Origin: Alistipes sp.
Lineage (GTDB): Bacteria > Bacteroidota > Bacteroidia > Bacteroidales > Rikenellaceae
Length of the DNA: 64,000 nt
Reading direction: 5' to 3'
Assembly (NCBI GenBank): GCA_017465055.1
Contig: JAFTWZ010000017.1
Span: forward strand, 1 to 64,000
Below the pieces are notes generated by a model that had not been told where the DNA came from, did no database searches, and saw only the letters and a program-made list of their open reading frames with translations. How positions within the stretch are numbered: the stretch's first letter is position 1; each line of letters begins with the position of its first letter. Positions 53,145 through 62,719 of the stretch are shown piece after piece. The position numbers and the translations under genes were made by a program.

Positions 53145-53244
53145 TAAAAAAAGTACGTAATCTCCACCACTTGAGACGATGTCAGGAGTGAAAATATTAT
53201 TGTAGTAGGTGCATCATTATGATGCTGCTGGTGTAGGTGGGGAA

Positions 53245-53274
53245 TTGCTAATTACAACGAAATTCGTATCTTTG
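53245..53274 (+). promoter_or_regulatory. Promoter of the GSCFA gene
   Basis: TTG (53245-53247), exactly 19 nt, then TATCTTTG (53267-53274): a good Bacteroidota promoter about 57 nt before the ATG at 53331. Confidence 0.68.
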
Positions 53275-53330
53275 TGGCAAACAACAGCAACTATCGCTAA
53301 TTACCAAAAGCAAATATATCATCCGATAGT

Positions 53331-54299
53331 ATGAAGTTTCGCACCGAAATAGATATCAAGAGATGGACAAATCCTCTCGACTATAGCCACAAGATATTGT
53401 GTTTAGGCTCGTGCTTTGCTCGCAACATCGCCGAGCTTCTGGAGCACAACAAGTTCCGCGTCACCACATCGCCTACTGGCACGCTCTTTAACCCTGCATC
53501 CATAGCCTTGACAATGCGCCTTATGAGCGAGGGTTATACTCCTAAGGATGAAGATATCGTGGAGCTTGATGGCTCGTATCTAAGCTACAAGTTTCACTCC
53601 GACATCTCGGCCGATAGTCCCGAGGCACTCACTGATGTAGCCACCGAGGCACTGGAGCGGGGCCGTAGGGCTATGCACGAGGCCGACACAACTATCATCA
53701 CGCTTGGCACGGCGTGGGTATACCGCCTTAACGCTACGGGCGAGGTGGTGGCCAACTGCCATAAGCAGCCACAGAGACTCTTCTCTCGCGAGCTACTCAC
53801 GGTCACGGAGTGCGAGGCGCTCCTCGAGGAGATGCTTAGCCTAACAGAGTCGCGCATAGTGTTAACACTCAGTCCTGTACGTCACGTGGGCGAGGGTCTC
53901 GAGGATAACTCTTTGAGTAAGGCCATACTGCGTGTTGCCATCGCCAACATCTGCCGTCGCCACCCCGACCGCACGGTGTACTTCCCCTCGTTCGAGATGC
54001 TTGTCGACGACCTGCGCGACTACCGCTTCTATGGCGACGACCTTGTCCACCCCTCGAGGCAGGCCATAGAGTATATCGCCGAGCACTTCTTCGATGCGGC
54101 ACTATCTCCGCGCGCCAGGGAGCAGATGCAACAGATTAGAGATATTGTTGCTGCAGTAAATCATCGTCCTCATAATCCTCGTAGTCAGACATATCAGGAG
54201 TTCTGTCGTAGACAGCTTGCTGCTATGGAGAGACTATCGGAGATAGATTTCTCGCAAGAAAGGGCGACAATGGAGCGTATGTTACAAATAAATTTGTAA
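53331..54299 (+). CDS. GSCFA-domain protein (SGNH-hydrolase-like)
   Basis: The protein has 322 residues. The defining motif CLGSCFARNIAELL is at about 25-38. LTLSPVRHV and DDLVHPS match the other family blocks and may supply the His and Asp of an SGNH-type esterase. There is no signal peptide. GSCFA proteins are widespread in Bacteroidota and Proteobacteria; their substrate is unknown. It is followed 24 bp later by a secreted phosphatase-fold protein on the same strand, and a TAACTTTG (54297-54304) overlaps its stop. Confidence 0.88.
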   Translation: MKFRTEIDIKRWTNPLDYSHKILCLGSCFARNIAELLEHNKFRVTTSPTGTLFNPASIALTMRLMSEGYTPKDEDIVELDGSYLSYKFHSDISADSPEALTDVATEALERGRRAMHEADTTIITLGTAWVYRLNATGEVVANCHKQPQRLFSRELLTVTECEALLEEMLSLTESRIVLTLSPVRHVGEGLEDNSLSKAILRVAIANICRRHPDRTVYFPSFEMLVDDLRDYRFYGDDLVHPSRQAIEYIAEHFFDAALSPRAREQMQQIRDIVAAVNHRPHNPRSQTYQEFCRRQLAAMERLSEIDFSQERATMERMLQINL

Positions 54300-54323
54300 C
54301 TTTGTAGTTTGAAACATAACGCT

Positions 54324-55946
54324 ATGCTTAAACGCACTACCATATGGGCTATACTTGCCCTAATAATTACTCTTAACGTACCACTGCGCGTCACGGCCCA
54401 CGCGCCGCAGCTTGTCGTCAATATCGTTGTCGGCTCGCTACGTAGCAGCGACCTCGGCCGCTACTCGGAGAACTTCTGCGAGGGAGGTTTCCGCCGCTTG
54501 ATGGATGGCGGTGTATACTTCACCGAGGCGTACCTCGACTACGCCATATGCTCGACAGCCGCAGGCATAGCGACACTGACGACAGGTGCTCAACCATCGT
54601 CCCACGGCGTCGTAGGCCCAGTGTGGTGGAACTACGTAGACTCATCACGCGTCTCGCTCATAAGCGACAGCAAGGCCCGCCCCATAGAGTTTAGCATCGG
54701 CGCTGAGAGCTGCTCGCCCCACCGCCTCGTAGCACCTACCATAGGCGATATGCTCGTGGCAGCAAACCCCGAAAGCAAAAACATAACCATAGCCATAGAT
54801 GCCCTATCGGCAGTCGTAGCCACAGGCCAGAGAGGTATTGCCTACTGGGCCGAGAGCAACAAGACTCACTGGACAACATCGTCGGCATATACCGAGAGCA
54901 TACCACAGTGGGTATGCAACTATAATCAATTGGGGTTCAACGACGTATATCGTATGGAGAGATGGACACCAATATACTATGCCAAGATATATAAGAACGA
55001 GGAGGTAGCCGTAATCGAGGATATCAAGGATAAGAGCACACAGCTACTTAGCGACATAGACCTTACAATCGCCGAATCGAAGATAGGACATATGCGCTAT
55101 ACGCCAGCAGGAAATAGTATGGTACTGGAGTTTGCCCGTAGCCTAATAGCTCAGGAGCGGCTCACAAGCAACGATACGCCCGACCTACTAAACATCATAC
55201 TCGACACGCCACGATACATAGCCACGACATACGGGCCTGAGTCTATGGAGTATGAGGATATGCTATACCGCTTAGACAAGAAGCTTGATGAGTTTCTCAC
55301 TTACCTCTATGCCCAGGTCGACGACCCGAGCGAAGTGGTAGTAGTACTCAGCTCGCCTCACGGCACATCGCCATCGTACAACCCCATAGGGTGTAAAGCT
55401 CAGGAGCGCTTCAACGTCCGCCAAGTCGAGGTGCTGATCAACGCCTTTCTTGGCGCTCGCTACGGCTCGGACAACTATATCCTCGGCTTTGCCAACAACG
55501 CCATCTACCTAAACCATAGCCTCATCCTCGACAAGCGATTATCGCTCGAGACCATACGCGAGGAGGTTGCAACCTTTATGCTGCAACTACGTGGCGTGGC
55601 CTCAGCACTCTCGGCATCATCATTGCGCAACACCTCGTTTGCAGAGGGACGCAGCAGACTCCTGCAGCAGAGCTTCTACGCCACACGCTCCGGCGACGTC
55701 ATCGTCGACCTGCAGCCAGGGTGGACCATTGAGAATAGCGATACGCGCTCGGCAGCCGACGCAGGATATAACTACGACCGCGAGGTGCCTGTGATAATCT
55801 ACGGAGGCCTCGTGCCAAGTGTCGTAGAGCGCCCTATGAGCATCGTCGAGGTAGCCCCCACAGTAACTAAGCTATTAGGCATCGAGCGCCCCTGGGCCTC
55901 GACAGCTCGGCCTGCCGCAGAGGTCAAGAGAGCCAAGAATAATTAG
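54324..55946 (+). CDS. PafA-type alkaline phosphatase-superfamily protein, probably inactive
   Basis: The protein has 540 residues from the ATG at 54324; a TTG five codons earlier is less likely. A signal peptide covers about 1-25. The fold matches PafA-like phosphatases: Thr78 in CSTAAGIATLTTGAQPSSHG aligns with the nucleophile. The metal ligands appear lost, however. The first Asp is Gly37 (NIVVGSLRSSD), the Asp/His pair is Arg297/Thr301, the Asp of DHG is Pro345 (SSPHG), and the late His is missing in AADAGYNYDRE. A noncatalytic or changed role is inferred. sufE follows after 23 bp. Confidence 0.78.
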   Translation: MLKRTTIWAILALIITLNVPLRVTAHAPQLVVNIVVGSLRSSDLGRYSENFCEGGFRRLMDGGVYFTEAYLDYAICSTAAGIATLTTGAQPSSHGVVGPVWWNYVDSSRVSLISDSKARPIEFSIGAESCSPHRLVAPTIGDMLVAANPESKNITIAIDALSAVVATGQRGIAYWAESNKTHWTTSSAYTESIPQWVCNYNQLGFNDVYRMERWTPIYYAKIYKNEEVAVIEDIKDKSTQLLSDIDLTIAESKIGHMRYTPAGNSMVLEFARSLIAQERLTSNDTPDLLNIILDTPRYIATTYGPESMEYEDMLYRLDKKLDEFLTYLYAQVDDPSEVVVVLSSPHGTSPSYNPIGCKAQERFNVRQVEVLINAFLGARYGSDNYILGFANNAIYLNHSLILDKRLSLETIREEVATFMLQLRGVASALSASSLRNTSFAEGRSRLLQQSFYATRSGDVIVDLQPGWTIENSDTRSAADAGYNYDREVPVIIYGGLVPSVVERPMSIVEVAPTVTKLLGIERPWASTARPAAEVKRAKNN

Positions 55947-55969
55947 ACAACAGATATAACGATTCGAAT

Positions 55970-56392
55970 ATGACACAGGATACAATTCAGGATGCAATCA
56001 TCGAGGAGTTCTCGATGTTCGACGACTGGTTAGACAAGTACGATTACCTAATAAGCCTCAGCGACTCGCTCCCAGCCATAGACCCTGCCAAGCGCACGGA
56101 TAAGTACCTCATCGAGGGTTGCCAGTCGCGCGTATGGGTAGCCTCGGAACTTCGTGACGGCAAGGTGCTCTACACCGCCGATAGCGACGCCATTATCACC
56201 AAAGGCATCATCAGCCTGCTGGTGCGCGTAATGAGCGGCCGCGAGCCTAAGGAGATAGCCAACATAGACCTCTACTTTGTCGATGCCATAGGTCTCGGCG
56301 AGAACCTTTCGCCCACGCGAAGCAACGGACTAAGGGCTATGATAGCTCAGATGAAGATGGATGCTGCGGTATATGCCAGCACACTGAAATAA
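55970..56392 (+). CDS. sufE: Cysteine desulfuration protein SufE
   Basis: The protein has 140 residues. The sulfur-accepting Cys is in LIEGCQSRVWV (about residue 50) and the family block FVDAIGLGENLSPTRSNGLR is near the end. SufE takes persulfide sulfur from SufS and passes it to SufBCD for Fe-S assembly. It lies 30 bp before a DUF59 protein, another Fe-S assembly factor; sufBCDS are not in the window. Confidence 0.95.
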   Translation: MTQDTIQDAIIEEFSMFDDWLDKYDYLISLSDSLPAIDPAKRTDKYLIEGCQSRVWVASELRDGKVLYTADSDAIITKGIISLLVRVMSGREPKEIANIDLYFVDAIGLGENLSPTRSNGLRAMIAQMKMDAAVYASTLK

Positions 56393-56422
56393 GATACCGA
56401 TAATTAGACTATAAAAATAGAT

Positions 56423-56743
56423 ATGACACCCGAAGAGATTCTCAACGTTGAGAAGAGTATAGTTCTCACACTCAAAAACATATACGACCCCGAGATTCCT
56501 GTCAACATCTACGACCTCGGTCTTATCTACGAGATAAACTACGACCCTGCGGGCGTGGCCGACATAATTATGACACTCACAGCCCCCAACTGCCCTATGG
56601 CCGATATGCTCCTTGAGGATATTCACCGCGAGGTAAGCAAGATCGATGGCGTCGATAAGGTAAACATAACACTCACCTTCGAGCCACAGTGGGACAAGTC
56701 GATGATGACCGAGGAGGCTATGCTCGAGCTCAACCTATTTTAG
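56423..56743 (+). CDS. DUF59/MIP18 metal-sulfur cluster assembly factor (SufT-like)
   Basis: The protein has 106 residues. VEKSIVLTLKNIYDPEIPVN starts the DUF59 domain, and IYDLGLIYEINYD and LTAPNCPMADML (conserved Cys) follow. DUF59 proteins such as SufT help mature Fe-S proteins. It sits directly after sufE, which supports that role. The stop is 2 bp before the next gene. Confidence 0.93.
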   Translation: MTPEEILNVEKSIVLTLKNIYDPEIPVNIYDLGLIYEINYDPAGVADIIMTLTAPNCPMADMLLEDIHREVSKIDGVDKVNITLTFEPQWDKSMMTEEAMLELNLF

Positions 56744-56745
56744 CT

Positions 56746-57696
56746 ATGGAGGCGCACGGCGACAATCGTAGCACCTCAGATGGTTATGGTGGTGTCAAGC
56801 GTAGCACTACGCCACGCATAGAGTGCCTTCGGGGCATAGGCCTTATAGATGCAAGTGTAAGGCAGACGATATTTATGGAGCTAACTCAAGCTCGCATAAA
56901 GCGCAAGATTACTGAGATAAACGAACAGCTACGCGCCACGAATAACGACTGGAATCACGTCCTGACGTCCTTACTCTTTAAGGTTATGGGAGGCTTTGGC
57001 AACCGCAAAGCTATGATTCATCTATCGGAGACTATAAGCTACACGCACATTGCTCGCGAGCGTGGCTCCGTCGTAAATCTCGAGGCTCTGCTTATCGGAG
57101 GTGCTGGACTTTTAGAGGTCTATCCCGAGGATGACTACATAGCCAAACTTAAGTTGGAGGCTACGCATCAGATAGCCAAGTATGGCATCAAGCCTATGGA
57201 TGTCTCGGAGTGGCATCTGAACACCAAATACCCCAATAATAACCCTATACTGCGCCTTGTGCAGATTGCTGCCACGCTCTACAACAATGTAATAAACATC
57301 TCGAGTGTCACGTCGTGCCGCAGCCGTAAGGATATATACAAACTATTCTCGTGCGACACCTCAAAATACTGGGTCGAAAAGATATCGCACGAGCTGGCTG
57401 GCACAACACTCTCGCGCCACATAGGTCGTTTTAAGTGCGATATCATAGGCATCAACCTTGTGGTACCGATAATCTATGCATATCGCAACTACACATCCTC
57501 GGGGCAGCTCGACGTATCTCCTGCGCAGTTGCTGATAGATATACCTGCAGAGAATAACATCTATACCAAGCTATGGCAGAGCTATGCCCATATCTCCACC
57601 TCGGCACTCGACAGCCAAGCACTGATACAACTCTCGCGCGAGTATTGCGAGAAGGGGGCTTGCAACATATGCCCCATAGCCAAGTACACGCTATAG
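56746..57696 (+). CDS. DUF2851-family protein
   Basis: The protein has 316 residues from the ATG at 56746, 2 bp after the DUF59 gene; the frame is open further upstream but would overlap that gene. The block ATNNDWNHVLTSLLFKVMGG and the C-terminal Cys pattern CEKGACNICPIAKYTL match DUF2851, a family common in Bacteroidota with unknown function. The terminal CxxxxCxxC could bind a metal or an Fe-S cluster, which would fit the sufE context (inference). It is transcribed together with sufE and the DUF59 gene. Confidence 0.83.
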   Translation: MEAHGDNRSTSDGYGGVKRSTTPRIECLRGIGLIDASVRQTIFMELTQARIKRKITEINEQLRATNNDWNHVLTSLLFKVMGGFGNRKAMIHLSETISYTHIARERGSVVNLEALLIGGAGLLEVYPEDDYIAKLKLEATHQIAKYGIKPMDVSEWHLNTKYPNNNPILRLVQIAATLYNNVINISSVTSCRSRKDIYKLFSCDTSKYWVEKISHELAGTTLSRHIGRFKCDIIGINLVVPIIYAYRNYTSSGQLDVSPAQLLIDIPAENNIYTKLWQSYAHISTSALDSQALIQLSREYCEKGACNICPIAKYTL

Positions 57697-57744
57697 CGGC
57701 CATCGAAGAGAATCTTCACTACACACTAACACTCTGACCTACGA

Positions 57745-59118
57745 ATGTTTACTACCGACCTACCATTTGAAGAAGACTACGTATACCCCTCAAAAGTGGA
57801 CTATAGCGCCCTGGCCGAGAGCATAGTCTCGGGGCGCACAAATGCTCACGACAAGGTGCGAGCAATCTATGCGTGGCTCTGTAAGAACATAGCCTACGAC
57901 ACCACCTACACGATATATCACGCCGATGAGTGCTATGCTGCACGTCGTGGCGTATGTCTGGCCTACAGCGAACTATTTTACCACCTCGCTAAATGTGTGG
58001 GCATCAAGTCGCGCGTGATTGTGGGCCCATCAAAGGACCATAAGGGTGTGATTGACCTTAGAGGCCACGCCTGGGTATATGTCTACATCGATGGCAAGGG
58101 TATGCTTCTCGACCCGACGTGGGGTGCTGGTAGCGTAACAAATGGAGAGTTTAGGCATAATAAATATATCTGGAGCTGGTACGACGTCGACCCACAGCTA
58201 ATGATTATGACTCATTTCCCCAAGGACTCTAAATACCAGTTCCTCGACTCGCCCATAACCTACGAGGAGTTTAAGATGATGATTCCCACCTCGGCCGAGT
58301 GGGCCATACATAAGTTCGACATCAATCGACTCTTTCACCTTGCACGTCGCGGCAGGCTCGAGCTACCTCAGGTGCACGGCGGCACCGAAGGCCCTATTGT
58401 CGAGCTGCTGGAGTTTCCGCTACACCGTAATCTCAAAGTGGGCCGCAGCTACACCTTCCGCATCAAGATTGTCGACCGCCGCTACAACATATATCTTAAG
58501 AACTTCCGCAAAATAGTCGAGCTGAACGAGTGGCAGGACGAGGGTGATGGCGTCTACTACCTGCGCTACACGGTTAAGGAGCGCGCCAGTGTGGAGATCG
58601 TGTGCCGCAATATCAATAGCAACGAGCTGCACTATATATTGCTATACGCCGACCCTGACTCACTGAAGGAGCAGCTTGAAAATGACAAGGACAACCCACT
58701 ACGACGGAGTGAATTCAAGCACGTTGGAAACCTAATGTACTGGGAGTGGAGTGCCGCGGGCATCAGCCCCGAGAGCTTAGCTCAGATTATACGCGAGCAA
58801 CGTATCGAGGCGCTACCATTGTTCTGCACCGACACTGGCGAGACGCTCCGCATTGTCGACGTACCTATGCACCATAAACTCAAGGCTGGCCAGAGCTACA
58901 CCTTTAGATTCTATCCTACGGGAGATAACAACTGGGCACTTATCGAGCACGGCAATGGCGGCGACACATCGAAGATATGGCATCACGTTACCGAGCGTTC
59001 ATCCGATGGTATGCTTAGCATCACCATTACGCCCAAGAAGATTGGTGCTATGTACCTAAGTTTCTGTGAAGAGAATCGTGCTTACTACGCCAGCTTAGTA
59101 TACGACATCGTACCTTAG
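57745..59118 (+). CDS. Transglutaminase-like domain protein with two beta-sandwich domains
   Basis: The protein has 457 residues with no signal peptide. The transglutaminase-like core (about 25-160) has a full Cys-His-Asp triad: Cys in RRGVCLAYSELFYH, His in LRGHAWVYVYIDG and Asp in LLDPTWGAG. It resembles the kyphoscoliosis-peptidase type. Two Ig-like repeats follow (about 215-310 and 370-457), each with a K[VA]G[RQ]SYTFR block, and form an internal duplication. Substrate and cell location are unknown. Its stop overlaps the convergent recX stop by 3-4 bp. Confidence 0.82.
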   Translation: MFTTDLPFEEDYVYPSKVDYSALAESIVSGRTNAHDKVRAIYAWLCKNIAYDTTYTIYHADECYAARRGVCLAYSELFYHLAKCVGIKSRVIVGPSKDHKGVIDLRGHAWVYVYIDGKGMLLDPTWGAGSVTNGEFRHNKYIWSWYDVDPQLMIMTHFPKDSKYQFLDSPITYEEFKMMIPTSAEWAIHKFDINRLFHLARRGRLELPQVHGGTEGPIVELLEFPLHRNLKVGRSYTFRIKIVDRRYNIYLKNFRKIVELNEWQDEGDGVYYLRYTVKERASVEIVCRNINSNELHYILLYADPDSLKEQLENDKDNPLRRSEFKHVGNLMYWEWSAAGISPESLAQIIREQRIEALPLFCTDTGETLRIVDVPMHHKLKAGQSYTFRFYPTGDNNWALIEHGNGGDTSKIWHHVTERSSDGMLSITITPKKIGAMYLSFCEENRAYYASLVYDIVP

Positions 59119-59633
59119 TCGTCGCACTGCACAACGCGGTCGATAGTCTCTATGACCACGTCGTAGTCGTAGCCTAAGCCGAGAGCGTAGCGCAGGAGCT
59201 TGCCGCGCAGGTCGTACGTTGTGGTATACTTTGTCGTGCGCAGCTTCTTACGCAACCGTTCTTCGAGACGCTCGGCAAGCTCTTCGTTATCAAGCGTAGC
59301 GAGCGCCGAGGCTATAATCTCGCGACTTATGCCCTTAATGCGCAGCTGCTGAGCTATCTTACGCGCTCCCCATCCTGCAAGGCTACTCTTCTCGCGTACG
59401 TAGGCCTCGGCATAGCGACTATCGTCGATAAAGCGCATCGATATAAGCCTCTCGAGCACCGCCTGCCTATCGGATTCGGGTACCTGCCACGTGCGCATAA
59501 GACGCATAGCGTCGCCCGACGACTTCTCGGCCCTCGAGCATAGACGCATAAGCGAGCTAAGGGCCTGGTCGGCACTCTTAGGCTTACGCTCCTTAGGTTT
59601 TTGTATCAGTTCGTCTGAATCGGTCTTGCGCAT
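59115..59633 (-). CDS. recX: RecX-family regulator of RecA
   Basis: The protein has 172 residues. It has tandem three-helix RecX repeats, including LERLISMRFIDDSRYAEAYV and GWGARKIAQQLRIKGISREI. RecX caps RecA filaments and modulates recombination. The N-terminal 20 residues are Lys-rich and may be partly outside the domain. Its start overlaps the end of prmC by 28 bp, so the two are translationally coupled. It is the last gene of the minus-strand run from lptB. Confidence 0.9.
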   Translation of the reverse strand: MRKTDSDELIQKPKERKPKSADQALSSLMRLCSRAEKSSGDAMRLMRTWQVPESDRQAVLERLISMRFIDDSRYAEAYVREKSSLAGWGARKIAQQLRIKGISREIIASALATLDNEELAERLEERLRKKLRTTKYTTTYDLRGKLLRYALGLGYDYDVVIETIDRVVQCDD

Positions 59634-60460
59634 ATCATTCTCGGTTTACCTCTAAAGTCCTCGCGTACAACGACATCTGTATAACCCTCAGCATTCAGCA
59701 TCGCCGCCATCTGCTCGGCCAGCATCTCGTATATCTCGAAGTACAAGCGACCAGAGGCGCGGAGCATCCTGCGTGCCGTACGCGCTATGGCGCGGTAGAA
59801 ACACAACGGGTCGGCATCGGGCACGAAGAGCGCCGTATGTGGCTCGTAGTCGACGACATTAGGGCGCATAAGTCTCTTATCGGCCGCGGGTATATATGGT
59901 GGATTGGAGACAATAACATCAAACGGATGGTCAAAGAGTTCGTCGAACGAGCCTAACGCATCGCCCTCGACAAACTTCACACTCGGGGCTAAGCGTTCGC
60001 CATTGCGGCGCGCTACAGCTAAGGCATCTAAGGAGATATCAAGGCCATAAACTTTCGCCTCGGCAACCTCGCGACTGAGAGCTATGGCTATGCAACCCGA
60101 GCCAGTGCCGACGTCGAGTATCGCTGCTCCGCGCGGCGTGTTGTCAGCTACCCAAGCGACTAACTCCTCGGTCTCGGGTCGAGGAATAAGCACACTGCCA
60201 TCGACCTCGAACTGCAACCCCATAAAGTCTGCCGAGCCGAGTATATATTGCACTGGAGTCCAGCAACGTAGCTTTGCTACTATATCCTCTAAATCGGGAA
60301 TATCTATCTCGGCATTAGGCTCAACGAGAAGTTCGTTACGCGTGATACCGCCCCTATCGAGCACTATCATCTCGGCAATCTGGCGTGCCTCCATATCGTC
60401 GTAACAGGCTGCCGCCGCCGAGCGCAGCAACTCCATAGCCTCGCGCCTACGCATACCCAC
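59606..60460 (-). CDS. prmC: Peptide chain release factor N5-glutamine methyltransferase
   Basis: The protein has 284 residues. Motif I is ILDVGTGSGCIAIALS, and the catalytic NPPY occurs in VIVSNPPYIPAADKRLM. The helical N-terminal domain that recognises release factors is present. PrmC methylates the GGQ glutamine of RF1 and RF2. It overlaps aroC by 14 bp and recX by 28 bp in the same minus-strand operon. Confidence 0.95.
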   Translation of the reverse strand: MGMRRREAMELLRSAAAACYDDMEARQIAEMIVLDRGGITRNELLVEPNAEIDIPDLEDIVAKLRCWTPVQYILGSADFMGLQFEVDGSVLIPRPETEELVAWVADNTPRGAAILDVGTGSGCIAIALSREVAEAKVYGLDISLDALAVARRNGERLAPSVKFVEGDALGSFDELFDHPFDVIVSNPPYIPAADKRLMRPNVVDYEPHTALFVPDADPLCFYRAIARTARRMLRASGRLYFEIYEMLAEQMAAMLNAEGYTDVVVREDFRGKPRMICARPIQTN

Positions 60461-61436
60461 CTCTAAGTTTTAACTCCGCAAGAGCAAGTGCCGCCATTGC
60501 CTCGACAACGACTACGGCACGACGTGCGATGCAGCTATCGTGACGACCAGTGATGATAAGCTCCGACAGCTCGCCACGTGCAAAATCGTAGGTCTGCTGC
60601 CCGAGCGAGATGCTCGGCGTAGGCTTTATCGCCACACGAACCACTATATCGTTACCATTGGCAATGCCGCCATTTATACCACCCTCGTTATTTGTTGCCG
60701 TTCTTCCCGAGGCTTCTACGATGGCATCGTTACGCTCTGATCCACGCTTCGCGGCCGCTGCAAAGCCATCGCCAAAGGCTACACCCTTAACGCCAGGGAT
60801 AGAGAAGAGCAGGTGCGACATAACGCTCTCCACCGAGTCGAAGAATGGCTCTCCAAGAGGCTCTGATGCTCCACTTATCGTACAGCGCACCACGCCTCCT
60901 ACCGAATCACCAGCATCACGCGCCGCGGCAATGACCTCCTCAAAGCGCGAGCTATCGTCAACGCCTCCTACAGACTCGAGTACCGTAGTAAAGTTCACAC
61001 TTTTAAGCAGTTGCTTGGCTACCACACCAGCAGCCACCAGCGCTACGGTCATACGTCCCGAGGCCATACCGCCCCCCGAGATATCGTAGTCCAAGCCATA
61101 CTTCCTGCGCTGCACAAGGTCGGCGTGCGAAGGGCGTGGATGGTGCTCAAACTGGGCATAGTCGCCCGAGCGCGTATTACCATTACGAAACGATATGCGC
61201 ACCGCCTCGCCCGTAGTCATCGACTCACTATCTGTGCCCTCAATATGGGGAACATCGGCCTCCGTACGCCGAGTCTCGCCCTTAAGCCGAGGACGACGAC
61301 GCTCCAAGTCGGCCGCAAACATATCGGCTGCGAGGCGTAGGCCTCGAGGGAGTCCCTCGATTACAACACCCACCTCCGCGGCGTGCGACGCGCCAAAAAT
61401 CGTTACGCGCAGTATATCTCCGAAGCTATTTGTCAC
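60447..61436 (-). CDS. aroC: Chorismate synthase
   Basis: The protein has 329 residues. MTNSFGDILRVTIFGASHAA and FEHHPRPSHADLVQRRKYG are hallmark segments, and GGMASGRMTVALVAAG and NEGGINGGIANGNDI follow. It makes chorismate from EPSP with reduced FMN. It is somewhat shorter than the usual 350-370 residues, with loops trimmed, but all family blocks are present. It overlaps aroA by 11 bp, so two consecutive shikimate-pathway steps are coupled. Confidence 0.95.
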   Translation of the reverse strand: MTNSFGDILRVTIFGASHAAEVGVVIEGLPRGLRLAADMFAADLERRRPRLKGETRRTEADVPHIEGTDSESMTTGEAVRISFRNGNTRSGDYAQFEHHPRPSHADLVQRRKYGLDYDISGGGMASGRMTVALVAAGVVAKQLLKSVNFTTVLESVGGVDDSSRFEEVIAAARDAGDSVGGVVRCTISGASEPLGEPFFDSVESVMSHLLFSIPGVKGVAFGDGFAAAAKRGSERNDAIVEASGRTATNNEGGINGGIANGNDIVVRVAIKPTPSISLGQQTYDFARGELSELIITGRHDSCIARRAVVVVEAMAALALAELKLRGGYA

Positions 61437-62700
61437 GGTCTACAGCTCTCAATGAGTCCAAATCGTCGAAGAACGAGGGGTAGCTCTTAGCCACACACTC
61501 TCGATTCCTGATGGTTATCTCCTTATCCGTACGCAATGCCGTAATTGCTAACGACATAGCTATACGGTGATCATCGTGCGAGTCTACCTCAGCCGGCTCG
61601 ATAGGGCCACCTACGACACGCATCTGGTCGGCATCGTAGTCCAGCTCGATGTCGATACCGAGTTTCGCGTACTCCGTACGCAACACCTCGCCGCGGTCAC
61701 TCTCCTTGCCTCGCAGTCGACCTATACCGCTAATTACCGAGACTCCCTCGGCCGCTGCGGCCAATGCCACGAGTGCTGGAAATAGGTCGGGGCACTGCGT
61801 AGCATCAAACTCAAAGGCCTCGAGTTTGCGATGTGCTACGGTAATCGTGCTCTCCTCGATGATTATCGATGCTCCGGCGCGCTCCAGGGCTCGGCATATG
61901 GCCGTATCGGCCTGGCGCGACAGAGTTGATATATTCTTAATGGTCACCTCGCCAGCTATGGCCGCTGCCACCATAATGGTTGCTGCAGCGCTCCAGTCGC
62001 TCTCGATGGTATAATCTACGGGTTTATAACTCTGACCTCCCTCGATGTAGAACTGCGAGTAGTCACCCTCGTTGTACATAACCTCGACGCCAAAGCGCTC
62101 GAGCGTCTCGAGTGTCATATCTATGTATGGTGTAGAGACAGCACCCTCCACCTCGATGGTTGTATCGCGCTCGGCCAAAGGCAACGAGAGGAGTAGGCCT
62201 GTGACAAACTGCGACGACATAGAGCCATCTACCGTGATTCTACCACCGCGCATAGGGCCACACACCTCTATAGGTAGCCTACCCCCACCATCGCGTAGCG
62301 TAACGCCAAGCTCCTTCAGCGGCTCGACCATCATAGCCATAGGTCTATGCAGCAGCGTGCCCTCGCCATCGATGATTATAGGCTCGTGGTGTAGCGATGC
62401 TACGGGGGTGAAGAGGCGCGCCGCAAGGCCCGACTCTCCAACATTGAGGCGTCGACACCGAGGCTTAAGGCCTCCATCTATATATAAGGTATTATCATCG
62501 GCGATCTCGACCTCGGCACCGAGGGCCTTGATTGTTGCTATTGCCGAGAGGGTATCGCGGCACAGCTCGATGCCACGAAGTGTTGTGCGTCCTGAGGCAA
62601 GAAGTGCCGCCGCCAGCGCACGTTGAGCATAGCTCTTAGAGCAGGGAGGTGTAACCTCGCCAAATAACCTATTCCCTAAGGGAATCGTACTATCATCCAT
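61426..62700 (-). CDS. aroA: 3-phosphoshikimate 1-carboxyvinyltransferase (EPSP synthase)
   Basis: The protein has 424 residues. PPCSKSYAQRALAAALLASG provides the phosphate-binding Lys-Ser, and VGESGLAARLFTPVASL, VDGSMSSQFVTGLLLSLPLA and the C-terminal DHRIAMSLAI follow. It transfers the enolpyruvyl group from PEP to shikimate-3-phosphate. It is 19 bp after lptB and overlaps aroC, which catalyses the next step. Confidence 0.96.
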   Translation of the reverse strand: MDDSTIPLGNRLFGEVTPPCSKSYAQRALAAALLASGRTTLRGIELCRDTLSAIATIKALGAEVEIADDNTLYIDGGLKPRCRRLNVGESGLAARLFTPVASLHHEPIIIDGEGTLLHRPMAMMVEPLKELGVTLRDGGGRLPIEVCGPMRGGRITVDGSMSSQFVTGLLLSLPLAERDTTIEVEGAVSTPYIDMTLETLERFGVEVMYNEGDYSQFYIEGGQSYKPVDYTIESDWSAAATIMVAAAIAGEVTIKNISTLSRQADTAICRALERAGASIIIEESTITVAHRKLEAFEFDATQCPDLFPALVALAAAAEGVSVISGIGRLRGKESDRGEVLRTEYAKLGIDIELDYDADQMRVVGGPIEPAEVDSHDDHRIAMSLAITALRTDKEITIRNRECVAKSYPSFFDDLDSLRAVDRDK

Positions 62701-62719
62701 ATATTGTTGTTTTCACTTA

